A stretch of DNA of 64,000 bases from an uncultured Amylibacter sp. (GTDB lineage Bacteria; Pseudomonadota; Alphaproteobacteria; Rhodobacterales; Rhodobacteraceae): positions 310,001-374,000 of the forward strand of contig CANMGS010000002.1 of the NCBI GenBank assembly GCA_947497475.1, in the 5' to 3' direction. Position numbers and translations under genes: made by a program. Shown here piece by piece: positions 8,809 to 18,308 of the stretch (position 1 is the first letter of the stretch; the number at the start of each line of letters is the position of its first letter). Under the pieces are notes generated by a model, which saw only the letters and a list, made by a program, of their open reading frames with translations, had not been told where the DNA came from and made no database searches.

Positions 8809-10008
8809 TTAATGTTGCGAAATGACTAAACTTGCAGCTTCTAGGGCGCCATCACCGTGAGGGATGCCTAACGCTTTTAAGGCACTATCAATACTTCCAA
8901 GAGTTCCCATGATCATTGGCACATTAAGATGTCCCATATGGCCGATACGGAAATAATTATCCCATTCAGCAGAACCATGATCCGCCATCCCCAAACCGAT
9001 GCCCAGTGTGACGCCAGCGGTGTCTTCGCACCATTTGCGTATTCTTGTACCGTTTCCATCCGCCATTTTTATACTTGTCACGGCATGGGAACGGTATTTT
9101 GTATCTGTAATGTTAAGGGTTAGGGCACCATCTTTGCCCCATACATCTAATGCGGCCCAAATCGTATTGGCAAATCGCGTATGGCGTGCCCATGCATTTT
9201 CGATGCCTTCTTCGTGTACAAGAATGTTCAAAGCTTCCCGTAAACCATAGAGGTGGTGTGTTGGGGCAGTTCCACCAAAGTTCTGGTAATATATTTCTGC
9301 ATTTATACGCGGCATAAAATCCCAATATGCCGTCACCAAATCTGCAGTTTTTCTGGCCTCTAAAGCACGAGGATTGATAAAGACAAATGAAACGCCAGGA
9401 GGCGTCATAAGACCTTTTTGGCAACCAGCTACCATAATATCCACGCCCCAATCATCCATCATAAAGCGTTCACATGCCAAGCTTGCAATACAATCGACCA
9501 TAAATAGAGCTGGGTGCTTGGCCGCATCTATTGCCGCTCGTAAAGCAGGAATATCATTCCGAACTGAGGATGCTGTATCTGTTTGTGTGACTAAGATAGC
9601 TTTATAGTTATGGTCCTTATCGGCACGCAAAATCTCTTCTAACTTTGCAGGATCTGCATGCGTGGCATTCCCAAAATCAATAAGTGTGATGTCGAGACCA
9701 AGTGTTTTCCCCATTTCACCCCAGCCAATTGCAAAGCGCCCAGTGCCAAGCACCAATATTTTATCGCCTTTCGATAGGGTGTTGGTAAGGGCAGCCTCCC
9801 ATGAGCCGTGACCATTGGCGATATATATCGCTACATCCCCTTTTGTTTGTGCGACTGTTTTTAAGTCAGGGAAAAGAGAATAGGTCAGATCAATCAACTC
9901 TCCTTCATATATATTAGGAGAGGCGCGGTGCATTGCATTTTGAACGCTATCAGGGATTACTGATGGGCCCGGAATTGATAAAAGTTTGCGACCGTAACTT
10001 AATGACAT
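8809..10008 (-). CDS. Class V aminotransferase (serine- or alanine-glyoxylate aminotransferase-like)
   Basis: This 399-aa PLP enzyme of fold type I has the N-terminal IPGPSVIPDSVQNAM element, the cofactor-clamping IANGHGSWEAAL segment at about 63-74, VDCIASLACE at 171-180 (the PLP-ring aspartate) and the Schiff-base lysine K198 in GCQKGLMTPPG. This matches alanine/serine-glyoxylate aminotransferases, which make glycine from glyoxylate in photorespiratory-type and serine-cycle metabolism. No serine-cycle genes are adjacent, so the amino donor cannot be fixed. It is divergent from the ABC exporter gene with 130 bp between. Confidence 0.88.
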   Translation of the reverse strand: MSLSYGRKLLSIPGPSVIPDSVQNAMHRASPNIYEGELIDLTYSLFPDLKTVAQTKGDVAIYIANGHGSWEAALTNTLSKGDKILVLGTGRFAIGWGEMGKTLGLDITLIDFGNATHADPAKLEEILRADKDHNYKAILVTQTDTASSVRNDIPALRAAIDAAKHPALFMVDCIASLACERFMMDDWGVDIMVAGCQKGLMTPPGVSFVFINPRALEARKTADLVTAYWDFMPRINAEIYYQNFGGTAPTHHLYGLREALNILVHEEGIENAWARHTRFANTIWAALDVWGKDGALTLNITDTKYRSHAVTSIKMADGNGTRIRKWCEDTAGVTLGIGLGMADHGSAEWDNYFRIGHMGHLNVPMIMGTLGSIDSALKALGIPHGDGALEAASLVISQH

Positions 10009-10138
10009 GAATGAAATCCTTATCGTTACTGAGATTCGTAAGACAAAGCAAAATGAGCGTCAATCAAACACTTCGTTGGACACTGCCGTATTCGGTGATA
10101 AACAAAGGGACGGAATAGTCTAAGGGCATCGGTCGGGG

Positions 10139-11983
10139 ATGACAAAAAGAGAACCAAGAAAGCTATCTGCAAAAGAAGCCTATGGGCGTTTGTGGCATGG
10201 TTGGGTCAAAAAACATTGGGTCGGCTTAACTGTATCCGCTTGCCTTATGGTCGTTATTGCTTTGTCCACGGCAGGGTATGCCAAGTTCATGGAGTATTCT
10301 ATTGCAGCTCTTGAAGCGCAAGATGTGAATATTATTTATTGGGCCCCTATAGGGATTATTGCACTGACAAGTGTTCGGGGTATCAGTCAATACCTTAATG
10401 TTGTGCTGCAAAATAAGCTTCTTAGCCGAGTTCAGGCCGATATGCAGCGTGAAATGTACAATACGCTGGTTGACATGGACCTAGCAGAATTATTGGCAGA
10501 AGCGCCAGCAGCAATTTCTGCAAGATTTTCGGCTGATATCGAATTGGTACGGGGGGCGACGATTGCGGTTTTTGGCTCTGTAAGAGATGTACTGACATTG
10601 ATAGCCACTGTTGTCGTTATGCTCTCTATTGATTGGGCTATGACGCTTGCATTGTTGGCTATTTTTATGTTGGTGTTTTTGCCCGTTGGATTTGCTGGGT
10701 CGCGCATTCGTAAAACATCCAAAGATATACAAGAAGAAATTGGTCAGATGACCAAGTCGGTAAACGAAGGTTTGTCGGGTATCCGTATGGTGCGAACATA
10801 CCAATTGGAAAATACCTTAAAAGAGACATCAAATAGAAGTTTCGAACGTCTCTTTGGATTGCGGGTTTCAATTGTAAAATGGCAAGCTGCATTAACACCA
10901 CTTGTAGAAATTCTTGCGGGTTTTGCTGTTGGTGTCACATTACTCTTGGTTGCTTTACGTATGCAAGATGGAGCTATTGATATTGCTGGTATGATTGGGT
11001 TGATCACAGCATTGGGTGTTTTAACAAACCCTGGACGGAAACTTACACAAGCATTTGCAGTGGGGTCGCAGGGTATTTCAGCTTTAGAGCGGGTTTATAG
11101 TTTCTTTGACACTAAAAATACTGTGGTAGACGGCCCTGATACAGTAAAAGGTGTGCGTGCTAAGGGACTAATAGAGTTTAAGGATGTAGATTTTACATAT
11201 CCAGATGGCTACCAAGCGCTTAGCAATATTAATCTGAAAATTGAAGCTGGTAAAACCTATGCTTTTGTGGGCCGCTCTGGTGCTGGTAAAACAACGGTGT
11301 TTAACCTATTGCCACGTTTGTTTGATGCTTCTAAGGGAACAATTTCACTGGATGGCGTCGATATATGCTCTCTTACTTTGCAATCCTTACGCGATCAGAT
11401 TTCACTGGTAAGCCAAGACAGTATTCTTTTGTCCGGCACTGTAGTAGACAATATTGGGTTTGGTCGAGATGGCTCTGATCGAGATGCATGTATTCAAGCC
11501 GCTAAAGATGCTGCTGCGCATGGGTTCATTTCTAAACTGACTGATGGGTATGATACCCTAATTGAGCCTTCTAAATCCACATTTTCTGGGGGGGAACGCC
11601 AACGTTTATCTATTGCACGTGCGATTGTTCGTGATGCGCCTATCTTATTGCTTGATGAACCTACATCGGCACTTGATGCAGAATCTGAAGCGTCTATCCG
11701 TGAGGCATTGGATAGGCTGTCACAAGGCCGCACAACACTTGTTATCGCGCATCGTTTGTCGACTATTTTAGATGCAGACCAAATCGTCGTTATGGATGCA
11801 GGCGAAATCGTAGCGCAAGGAACGCATGATGAATTGTTAGAAGAGGGCGGTCTATATTCTGATCTATTCAATCTACAGTTTGATATGAGTGCATCAGAAG
11901 ATAAACCACGTCGCAAGCGTGCAGGCGAACGTAAACCAGCCGTCTCTGCTGTGGAACGTATATTCCGTATGCTAGGGTTTTAG
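10139..11983 (+). CDS. MsbA-like ABC exporter (fused permease/ATPase)
   Basis: This 614-aa half-transporter has six predicted membrane helices over about residues 25-300. The nucleotide-binding domain follows, with Walker A GRSGAGKT at about 378-385, the signature SGGERQRLSIARA near 482, Walker B LLLDEPTSALD near 503 and the H-loop IAHRLS near 536. It would work as a homodimer exporting a lipid or hydrophobic compound; the layout matches lipid A flippase MsbA and its relatives. The C-terminal tail is basic (PRRKRAGERK). The last four bases overlap the convergent glycosyltransferase gene, the two stop codons sharing TTAG. Confidence 0.9.
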   Translation: MTKREPRKLSAKEAYGRLWHGWVKKHWVGLTVSACLMVVIALSTAGYAKFMEYSIAALEAQDVNIIYWAPIGIIALTSVRGISQYLNVVLQNKLLSRVQADMQREMYNTLVDMDLAELLAEAPAAISARFSADIELVRGATIAVFGSVRDVLTLIATVVVMLSIDWAMTLALLAIFMLVFLPVGFAGSRIRKTSKDIQEEIGQMTKSVNEGLSGIRMVRTYQLENTLKETSNRSFERLFGLRVSIVKWQAALTPLVEILAGFAVGVTLLLVALRMQDGAIDIAGMIGLITALGVLTNPGRKLTQAFAVGSQGISALERVYSFFDTKNTVVDGPDTVKGVRAKGLIEFKDVDFTYPDGYQALSNINLKIEAGKTYAFVGRSGAGKTTVFNLLPRLFDASKGTISLDGVDICSLTLQSLRDQISLVSQDSILLSGTVVDNIGFGRDGSDRDACIQAAKDAAAHGFISKLTDGYDTLIEPSKSTFSGGERQRLSIARAIVRDAPILLLDEPTSALDAESEASIREALDRLSQGRTTLVIAHRLSTILDADQIVVMDAGEIVAQGTHDELLEEGGLYSDLFNLQFDMSASEDKPRRKRAGERKPAVSAVERIFRMLGF

Positions 11984-12660
11984 CGGCGGTAACGTTCAGC
12001 AAGTTTATCTGGTGATATACCGATAAAATAACGCGCTAGAGTGCCAAGATTTTTTCCAGCTCGTTTAAACCATCCATCTTTTATGTAGCGATCAGATCCC
12101 GTTGTGGCTGTTATGTCTAACAGGGTAAGTTTTCCTCGCAGTTTCCGAACTATAGCAACATCTTCCATCAATGGAATTTCAGGATAACCGCCTGTGGATT
12201 TATAGAGATTTTTTGATATCAATAATGTTTGGTCGCCATATGGAAGGCCAAATAAACGACTTCTTAGATTTGCACAGGCCGCAATGAAACGTGCAGGGGC
12301 AGTGTCTGTGTCAAACTTAAGCCTGCAATAAGCAGCATTCGTCTTGGTGTTTATATGATTGCCCATCGTGTGAACCCAGTTTTCTGACAACACTGTGTCT
12401 GCATGGATGAATAATATCCACTTGCCTTTAGCAACTTTTGCTCCTGCGCTTAATTGTGACCCGCGCCCTTTAGGAGATGTTACAAGAGTTGCACCAACCT
12501 CTTTCGCGATTTCCTTGATACTGTCTTCTGAACCGCCATCGGCAAAGATCACTTCGCATATAAGAGATTGTCCCATGCCTTCATAAAGACAAGCTAATGT
12601 CGGGCCGATAGTGTGAGCGGCGTTAAGTGTTGGGATGACGACAGAGATAGGTGCGGGCAT
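11980..12660 (-). CDS. Family 2 glycosyltransferase (TIGR04283 type)
   Basis: This 226-aa soluble GT-A enzyme begins with ISVVIPTLNAAHTIGPTL. It has the UDP-sugar-binding FADGGSEDS, GRGSQLSAGAKVAKG and the metal-binding HADT (LFIHADTVL) in the order typical of the TIGR04283 group, often called rSAM/selenodomain-associated transferase 2. That group is frequently paired with a TIGR04282 partner, which is absent here. Acceptor unknown. It converges on the ABC exporter gene with a 4-nt stop-codon overlap and is divergent from ygfZ. Confidence 0.82.
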   Translation of the reverse strand: MPAPISVVIPTLNAAHTIGPTLACLYEGMGQSLICEVIFADGGSEDSIKEIAKEVGATLVTSPKGRGSQLSAGAKVAKGKWILFIHADTVLSENWVHTMGNHINTKTNAAYCRLKFDTDTAPARFIAACANLRSRLFGLPYGDQTLLISKNLYKSTGGYPEIPLMEDVAIVRKLRGKLTLLDITATTGSDRYIKDGWFKRAGKNLGTLARYFIGISPDKLAERYRR

Positions 12661-12721
12661 TTGAGTGTCTTAGTGGATTGTATCAACTCTTATTAAAGCA
12701 TAAGCACAGAGAAAGCGACTG

Positions 12722-13480
12722 ATGAGTCTTTTGATTATAGATGAGGCGACAATGGATAGAACTGTTTTGAAAATTAGCGGCAGCGATGCACGTAAATTTT
12801 TACAAGATTTGGTAACGAATAACCTATCTGATGATGGGTTGGTTTATTCCGCTCTATTAACTCCGCAAGGGAAGTATTTATTTGATTTCTTCTTGTTAAA
12901 GCATGGTGATGATTGGTTATTGGATGTGAAATCTGATCGTGCAGCAGCTTTAGCACAACGATTAACTATGTACCGCTTACGCGCAGATGTAGTGATAGAA
13001 GACAGCGGGCTAAAAGTGAGCCTAGGCTTGGGGCAGGGACCTGATGGTGCAAATGTCGACCCACGTCATGAAGCCTTGGGCTGGCGGTTCTATGGTGCTG
13101 ACAGTGTTGAAGGGGATGTCGTTGATTGGGATGCAATCCGTGTGGAGCATTGCATACCTGAAACAGGTATCGAATTGGTTGTAGATGATACATATATTCT
13201 AGAAGCTGATTTTGAACGTTTGAACGGTGTTGATTTTCGTAAAGGCTGTTATGTGGGACAAGAAATATCGGCGCGGATGAAGCATAAGACTGAACTACGC
13301 AAAGGATTGGCGCTTGTGTCCTTAAAGGGCTCTGTCCCAGTTGGGACAGAGATTACATCTGACGGCAAAGCCGTCGGTAAGGTCTACACACAATCACACG
13401 GAAAAGGGATTGCGTATTTAAGGTTTGATCGTGCAAAAGGTAAGATGCTTGCAGATGGAATAGAGATTGTACGGGGTTAA
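12722..13480 (+). CDS. ygfZ: YgfZ/GcvT-domain folate-binding Fe-S cluster factor
   Basis: This 252-aa protein is related to the aminomethyltransferase GcvT but shorter, with the YgfZ signature KGCYVGQE at about residues 173-180 followed by ARMKHKTELRKGL. YgfZ proteins use tetrahydrofolate and the conserved cysteine in that motif to help assemble or repair certain iron-sulfur enzymes, such as MiaB. All hallmark residues are present. The gene converges on suhB, sharing a TTAA stop overlap. Confidence 0.9.
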   Translation: MSLLIIDEATMDRTVLKISGSDARKFLQDLVTNNLSDDGLVYSALLTPQGKYLFDFFLLKHGDDWLLDVKSDRAAALAQRLTMYRLRADVVIEDSGLKVSLGLGQGPDGANVDPRHEALGWRFYGADSVEGDVVDWDAIRVEHCIPETGIELVVDDTYILEADFERLNGVDFRKGCYVGQEISARMKHKTELRKGLALVSLKGSVPVGTEITSDGKAVGKVYTQSHGKGIAYLRFDRAKGKMLADGIEIVRG

Positions 13481-14268
13481 GCGTTACGCACAATTTTTAC
13501 GAATTGATTAAACACAAGCTCGTTTGAGGCAATCACACTGCCATCAGACATGCTGTCGCCGTTTTCGTAAACAGATTCCGTTAGGCCGCCTGCCTCTTTG
13601 ATCATCAACAAACCTGCTGCGATGTCCCATGGTTGCAAACGGCGCTCCCAAAAACCGTCATAACGACCAGCAGCCGTATAGGCCAAATCTAAAGATGCTG
13701 CACCCCAGCGGCGCACACCAGCACAAGCTGGTAAAATACGTGCTAAGTCTTGCAATGTATCAGGTAAATCGCCGCGGCCGCCAAAAGGTAGACCTGTTGC
13801 AAAGATCATTTCGATCATACTACGACGACCAGAAACGCGGATACGCTTATCGTTCAACCAAGCGCCGCCACCTTTTTCAGCGATAAACATTTCTTCGCCA
13901 GCAGGGTTAAAGATTACAGCGGCAACGATTTCACCTTTGTGCTCCAAAGCAATGGAAATTGCCCAGTGCGGAAGACCGTGTAGAAAGTTTGTTGTGCCGT
14001 CCAGTGGGTCAACGATCCAGCGGCGTGTTGGGTCTTCACCTTTAACTTCGCCATTTTCTTCGCCTAGGAAACCATAGTTGGGGCGGGCTTCCATCAACTC
14101 TTCTTGTAGAATTTCTTCGGCTTTCATGTCGGCACGGCTTACGAAATCACCTGGGCCTTTTGAGGACACCTGTAGATTTTCAACTTCTTTAAAGTCACGC
14201 ATCAAAGAGCGGCCAGCTTTGCGAGCAGCTTTGATCATCACATTGATATTGGCAGACCATTGCGACAT
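13477..14268 (-). CDS. suhB: Inositol monophosphatase family protein (SuhB)
   Basis: This 263-aa lithium-sensitive-phosphatase-fold enzyme has the metal-site residues in GEENG (E70-E71), the DPLDGTTN motif at 87-94 and the C-terminal WDIAAGLLMIKEAGG. It hydrolyses inositol-1-phosphate or related sugar phosphates; SuhB of enterobacteria additionally binds the NusA antitermination complex. The length is normal. Its stop codon overlaps that of ygfZ, and metR lies 64 bp upstream on the same strand. Confidence 0.92.
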   Translation of the reverse strand: MSQWSANINVMIKAARKAGRSLMRDFKEVENLQVSSKGPGDFVSRADMKAEEILQEELMEARPNYGFLGEENGEVKGEDPTRRWIVDPLDGTTNFLHGLPHWAISIALEHKGEIVAAVIFNPAGEEMFIAEKGGGAWLNDKRIRVSGRRSMIEMIFATGLPFGGRGDLPDTLQDLARILPACAGVRRWGAASLDLAYTAAGRYDGFWERRLQPWDIAAGLLMIKEAGGLTESVYENGDSMSDGSVIASNELVFNQFVKIVRNA

Positions 14269-14332
14269 GGATTTCGTCCTTTTGTTCGGTAGGCCGCTCT
14301 ATAGGCCTTGTTTATAGAAAACAAAAGGGGTT

Positions 14333-15226
14333 TTAGCCCATTGTTTGATCTTTCGTAAACTGAACAAAGTCTTCGATATAGCCCAAGTCTTTGTCCGGAA
14401 TGCGAACAGCGGCATATAAACGACGTGACAAACCATCTTTTGTGATCTTTTTTGCAACAAAATCATGGCCGTATTGTTCATTTGCAACCACCCAGTCTGG
14501 CAGAACAGCAACGCCGCGGTTTGAGGCGACCAATAGCATGATTACAGCTGTTAATTCAATTTGACGCTGAGCTTTTGGCTCTACACGTGCTGGGGTTAGC
14601 AAATCTGTAAAAACATCAAGGCGTGTTTTATCAACTGGATAAGTGATCAAGGTTTGATCGCGCAAATCTTCGGCTACGATATATTCTTTATTCGCTAATG
14701 GATGATCAGTTGCACATATGAATGTGGGTTCATAATCAAAGAGTGGAATAAACTCGACACCTTCCAAATCCTCTGGATCACCAGAAATAACAACGTCTAC
14801 CTCTTCGCGTTGTAACGCGGGCAAGGCATCGAATGCCAAGCCTGGGCGGATATCCACATCAACACTGCTCCAGCTTTTGCGGAAGCTTTCCAAAACTGGG
14901 AACAACCATTCGAAACAGGCATGACATTCAATCGCAATGTGTAATCGACCTGCTTTACCAGCGATGGTTTCTGAAAAATCCACCTCAATAGCTTCGACGC
15001 GTGGCAAAACCTCTTCTGCCAATTTCAAAAGCTTGTGTCCTGCTTTAGATAACTTCAAAGGTTTGGAGCGGCGCAGGAACAATTCCATGCCGACCTGATC
15101 CTCAAGCGCCTTCACTTGATGGGACAAAGCTGATTGGGTGATGTTTAAAATATCAGCCGCGCGTGCCAAACCGCCTTGGTCGTGAATAGCTTTAATTGTT
15201 CGCAAATGACGAAATTCTAAGTACAT
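14333..15226 (-). CDS. metR: LysR-type regulator MetR
   Basis: This 297-aa LysR protein has an N-terminal winged HTH (RHLRTIKAIHDQGGLARAAD, then TQSALSHQVKALE) and a periplasmic-binding-like effector domain. Identity as MetR rests on the divergent metF gene and on a perfect TGAA-N5-TTCA box between them; the N-terminal sequence also fits MetR, the homocysteine-responsive activator of methionine genes. The start ATG is at 15226, about 45 bp from the box, allowing autorepression as known for MetR. Confidence 0.88.
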   Translation of the reverse strand: MYLEFRHLRTIKAIHDQGGLARAADILNITQSALSHQVKALEDQVGMELFLRRSKPLKLSKAGHKLLKLAEEVLPRVEAIEVDFSETIAGKAGRLHIAIECHACFEWLFPVLESFRKSWSSVDVDIRPGLAFDALPALQREEVDVVISGDPEDLEGVEFIPLFDYEPTFICATDHPLANKEYIVAEDLRDQTLITYPVDKTRLDVFTDLLTPARVEPKAQRQIELTAVIMLLVASNRGVAVLPDWVVANEQYGHDFVAKKITKDGLSRRLYAAVRIPDKDLGYIEDFVQFTKDQTMG

Positions 15227-15270
15227 GGTTTAACCTTTGTGAGCGATTTTCATATTGTATATGAGAAATA

Positions 15271-15283
15271 TGAATTTGATTCA
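15271..15283. promoter_or_regulatory. MetR binding box
   Basis: TGAATTTGATTCA matches the MetR consensus TGAA-N5-TTCA exactly. It lies 48 bp upstream of the metF ATG and 45 bp from the metR start. A second palindrome, CATAT-N3-ATATG, at 15251-15263 may be a half-site or helper. Binding is inferred from the consensus and context. Confidence 0.75.
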
Positions 15284-15330
15284 ATCATCTTTCTGTGAAA
15301 AATCAGGCTTAACAAAAGGAAATTGTATCA

Positions 15331-16212
15331 ATGTCAGTTATTCGCGAAAGCTTCGGTCTCTCATTCGAGTTCTTCCCACCTCAATCACTTGAGGCAAGCT
15401 TTAAGCTATGGTCAGCCGTAGATACTTTGGCTGGCCTTTCTCCTGATTTCGTATCTGTGACTTACGGCGCGGGTGGCTCGACGCGTGAACTGACGCGTTC
15501 AGCGGTTTCCGTGATCCGTGAAAACTATGGTTTAGAAGTTGCAGGCCATCTGACATGTGTAAATGCATCACGCCAAGAGGTTATGGATGTTGCCAAGGGC
15601 TATGCTGAAAGCGGTGCAAAAGAGATTGTTGCCCTGCGCGGTGATGCTCCAAAAGGCCAAGACAGTTTTTCAGCGCACCCTGAAGGTTTCGCAAGCAGCA
15701 TTGAGTTGATCGAAGCATTGAAAGAAACAGGTGATTTCAAAATCCGTGTGGGTGCGTATCCCCACAAACACCCAGAGGCGGCAGATGATCAGGCTGACAT
15801 CGAATTTCTAAAGCGTAAGTTTGATGCTGGTGCTGATGTCGCGATGACACAATTTTTCTTTGAAGCAGAAGACTTCCTTCGCTTCCGTGATCGTTGTGAA
15901 AAAGCAGGTATCACTGGTAAAATCACACCAGGTATTTTGCCAATTGAGAATTGGGAAAAGACTAAGAAGTTTTCTGCACGTTGTGGAACATTGACACCAC
16001 AATGGATGGATAAAGCATTCCAAAATGCGCAAAATGCTGAGGAAACACGTATGTTGTCGACTGCACTTTGCACTGAGATTTGTGATGATCTGTTGTGCGA
16101 AGGTGTCGAAGATTTGCACTTCTACACATTGAACGACCCTACATTAACCCAAGATGTTTGTCGTGCATTGGGCCGTAAACTCGCTTCTCCCGCTTTGCAC
16201 AAAGTTGCATAG
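15331..16212 (+). CDS. metF: 5,10-methylenetetrahydrofolate reductase
   Basis: This 293-aa flavoprotein with a TIM-barrel fold reduces methylene-THF to methyl-THF for methionine synthesis. Typical features are FEFFPPQS at the N-terminus, SVTYGAGGSTR (E. coli-type flavin/folate loop), ALRGDAPKG, GAYPHKHPEA and TQFFFEAEDF. AAAAGGAAA lies just upstream of the ATG. It is divergent from metR, with the MetR box between, and ends at a 10-bp terminator hairpin. Confidence 0.95.
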   Translation: MSVIRESFGLSFEFFPPQSLEASFKLWSAVDTLAGLSPDFVSVTYGAGGSTRELTRSAVSVIRENYGLEVAGHLTCVNASRQEVMDVAKGYAESGAKEIVALRGDAPKGQDSFSAHPEGFASSIELIEALKETGDFKIRVGAYPHKHPEAADDQADIEFLKRKFDAGADVAMTQFFFEAEDFLRFRDRCEKAGITGKITPGILPIENWEKTKKFSARCGTLTPQWMDKAFQNAQNAEETRMLSTALCTEICDDLLCEGVEDLHFYTLNDPTLTQDVCRALGRKLASPALHKVA

Positions 16213-16219
16213 CACTTGG

Positions 16220-16256
16220 AACCCTCTGTTACGTCATTTTACAGAGGGTTTCCTTT
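16220..16256 (+). terminator. Rho-independent terminator of metF
   Basis: A perfect 10-bp stem (AACCCTCTGT with ACAGAGGGTT) and an 11-nt loop are followed by TCCTTTT. It begins 8 bp after the metF stop and lies just past the stop of the convergent nitronate monooxygenase gene. Confidence 0.85.
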
Positions 16257-16259
16257 TAT

Positions 16260-17333
16260 TTAGGCGGATTTCATCTCTGACCATAGGTTTTCAGTGATTT
16301 TAGTCGCTGATATATCTTGTGCAAGTCGTGCGCTTTGCCCAGCCCATGCTTGGATGCAATCGATATTATTTTCCTTTGTCCCTGTATCACGCATCACTTG
16401 GCTTAGGCCGCGTTGTACGGGGTAGGGTGCAGGTGCTGGCGCGTCTTCAGCTTCCATAGCCAATGCGTATTTTGTTGCAATGCTGCGCCCGTAACGCCCT
16501 GAAAAGGCACGTGTTAGGATAGTATCCTCTGGCGCTGTCTGAGCAATGGCATCAGCCCATGATGTTGCAATGCCTGCTTCTGGTGCACGTAAGAAACCTG
16601 TTCCAATTTGAACGGCTGATGCACCCAGTATTAAAGCCGCCAGTGCTGTTCTGGCATCACTGATACCACCTGTAGCAATAACTGGAACGTTTACAGCGTC
16701 TACAATTGCGGGGGTAAGGGAGAGCGTACCCACAGCTTGGCGCGCTGCAAGATCAGGATTAAATGCACCAGAATGCCCTCCAGCTTCCATACCTTTAGCA
16801 ACAATCACATCCGCACCCGCAGCTTCTGCTGCCAATGCTTCGGTGACAGTAGAAGCATTGGCAAACCATTTAATGCCTTTGGCTTTCATACGCGCAACAT
16901 AATCTGCATCGAAAACGCCCATGATGGATGAGATCACGGAGGGATTAGCTTCTAACATAGCTTCACATTGGTCATTGAAATTTGGTGGTGTTCCATTTGC
17001 AGCTTCTTCGCTGACCTCTGGCCCCCATTGGTTTAGGAATGCGCGGAGTTCATTTTCATGCACACTATCACGCTTTGGGGATGCATCTGGTATCCAGAGA
17101 TTCAATTGAAAAGGACCATCTGTTTGATTGCGAAAATCATCTGCCCATTTCATGATGGCATCAGGTTTCATCAAAAGTACACCACACGCCCCCATACCAC
17201 CGCCATTGGCCACAGCGGCAGAAAGGCTGACAGGGCATGCGCCAGCCATTGGCCCAAGAAAGATCGGGGCTTTCATATCGTAATCAGTCGCGAATTTTTC
17301 TGCATTATCAATAGCTTTATCTAACATATTCAT
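16260..17333 (-). CDS. Nitronate monooxygenase-like FMN enzyme (2-nitropropane dioxygenase family)
   Basis: This 357-aa TIM-barrel flavoprotein has the FMN-phosphate motif ATGGISDARTALAAL, the catalytic-region KGMEAGGHSG and a GASAVQIGTGFL segment. The enzymes oxidise alkyl nitronates or 3-nitropropionate, but many members remain unassigned. GGAG precedes the start by 7 nt. It is divergent from a LysR gene with 91 bp between, so it is probably that regulator's target. A second, shorter family member lies at 45633-46592. Confidence 0.85.
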   Translation of the reverse strand: MNMLDKAIDNAEKFATDYDMKAPIFLGPMAGACPVSLSAAVANGGGMGACGVLLMKPDAIMKWADDFRNQTDGPFQLNLWIPDASPKRDSVHENELRAFLNQWGPEVSEEAANGTPPNFNDQCEAMLEANPSVISSIMGVFDADYVARMKAKGIKWFANASTVTEALAAEAAGADVIVAKGMEAGGHSGAFNPDLAARQAVGTLSLTPAIVDAVNVPVIATGGISDARTALAALILGASAVQIGTGFLRAPEAGIATSWADAIAQTAPEDTILTRAFSGRYGRSIATKYALAMEAEDAPAPAPYPVQRGLSQVMRDTGTKENNIDCIQAWAGQSARLAQDISATKITENLWSEMKSA

Positions 17334-17402
17334 AGAATATCTCCTTAATTAAGGGTATTATAAGATGGGCGTATTTCTTTTTATAGTGATTGTTTTAAGT
17401 AT

Positions 17403-17418
17403 TTAATATCAGTATTAA
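17403..17418. promoter_or_regulatory. Candidate LysR operator
   Basis: TTAATA-TCAG-TATTAA is a perfect 6-4-6 inverted repeat ending 6 bp before the LysR start codon, in the spacer shared with the divergent monooxygenase gene. The position suits autoregulation. It is seen directly; the function is inferred. Confidence 0.35.
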
Positions 17419-17424
17419 TGATAT

Positions 17425-18273
17425 ATGGATATTCAACTTTTAAAGACAATTGTCTGTGTCGCGGATGTCGGCAGTTTTTCAAAAGCGGCTGATGCTATGA
17501 ACTGCGTGCAGTCAAATATCACGGGGCGTATAAAGCGTTTAGAGGCGCATTATAATCAGACGATCTTTGAACGGGGGCGTGGTGGTGCGCGTTTAACTCC
17601 CTTTGGTCTGACATTATGTGAGCGTGCTAAATACTTGATCGCAGAATTTGACCAAGCTGAACGTGAATTGATGGACACGGCCAATCATGCAGCGCCTTTG
17701 CGTTTGGGGGCTATGGAAACAACGGCGGCTGCTAGGTTGCCCCATGTTTTAAAAGAATTACGGCAGTCCTGTCCGAAATCGAAAGTTTCATTGCGGACGG
17801 GGCCCACAGCAACATTGCTAACGCTTTTATGGGAACAACAGATTGATGCATGTTTTGTTGCGGCACCAATCGATGAAAGCCGATTTAAGAGTACGTTTGC
17901 ATTTACAGAAAAACTGATGAAAGTGACTGCAAAAGGGCAAGAGGCATCTGGGCCATTATTGGTGTTTTCCAAAGGATGTAGTTACAGGTCTTTGTCCGAA
18001 ACTTGGCTGCGATCGCAGGGACGATTGGATACAGAAGTGATCGAAATGGGATCGTTTGAAGGTATCCTAGGATGTGTCGAGGCTGGGATGGGCTTTGCTG
18101 TACTGCCTCATGCTGCGCTTATACCGCATATAAAAAGTCGTGATTTAATATCTACGCCGCTGCCAGAGCCATATTGTACTGTGGAAACCAGATTGGCGAC
18201 AAGGTTTGGGACTGAGGATATCCATTCGTTGCAACAGCTGCGAATGATCCTAGCGGAAAAGAAAGCTGCATAA
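17425..18273 (+). CDS. LysR family transcriptional regulator
   Basis: This 282-aa protein has an N-terminal winged HTH ([19 protein letters not shown], then VQSNITGRIKRLE) and a substrate-binding domain ending in AVLPHAALIPHI. The HTH is of the IlvY/CysB-like layout, slightly shorter than average. It probably controls the divergent nitronate monooxygenase-like gene; the inducer cannot be read from sequence. No clear ribosome site precedes the ATG, which may indicate a leaderless or weakly translated message. It ends at a terminator at 18278. Confidence 0.87.
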   Translation: MDIQLLKTIVCVADVGSFSKAADAMNCVQSNITGRIKRLEAHYNQTIFERGRGGARLTPFGLTLCERAKYLIAEFDQAERELMDTANHAAPLRLGAMETTAAARLPHVLKELRQSCPKSKVSLRTGPTATLLTLLWEQQIDACFVAAPIDESRFKSTFAFTEKLMKVTAKGQEASGPLLVFSKGCSYRSLSETWLRSQGRLDTEVIEMGSFEGILGCVEAGMGFAVLPHAALIPHIKSRDLISTPLPEPYCTVETRLATRFGTEDIHSLQQLRMILAEKKAA

Positions 18274-18277
18274 AGCA

Positions 18278-18308
18278 AAGCCCCGCAACGCTGCGAGGCT
18301 TTTCATTT
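18278..18308. terminator. Bidirectional terminator between lysR and mscS
   Basis: AAGCCCCGCA and TGCGAGGCTT form a 10-bp stem with one mismatch and an ACGC loop, followed by TTCATTTTT on the plus strand. It lies between the two convergent stop codons. Confidence 0.75.
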
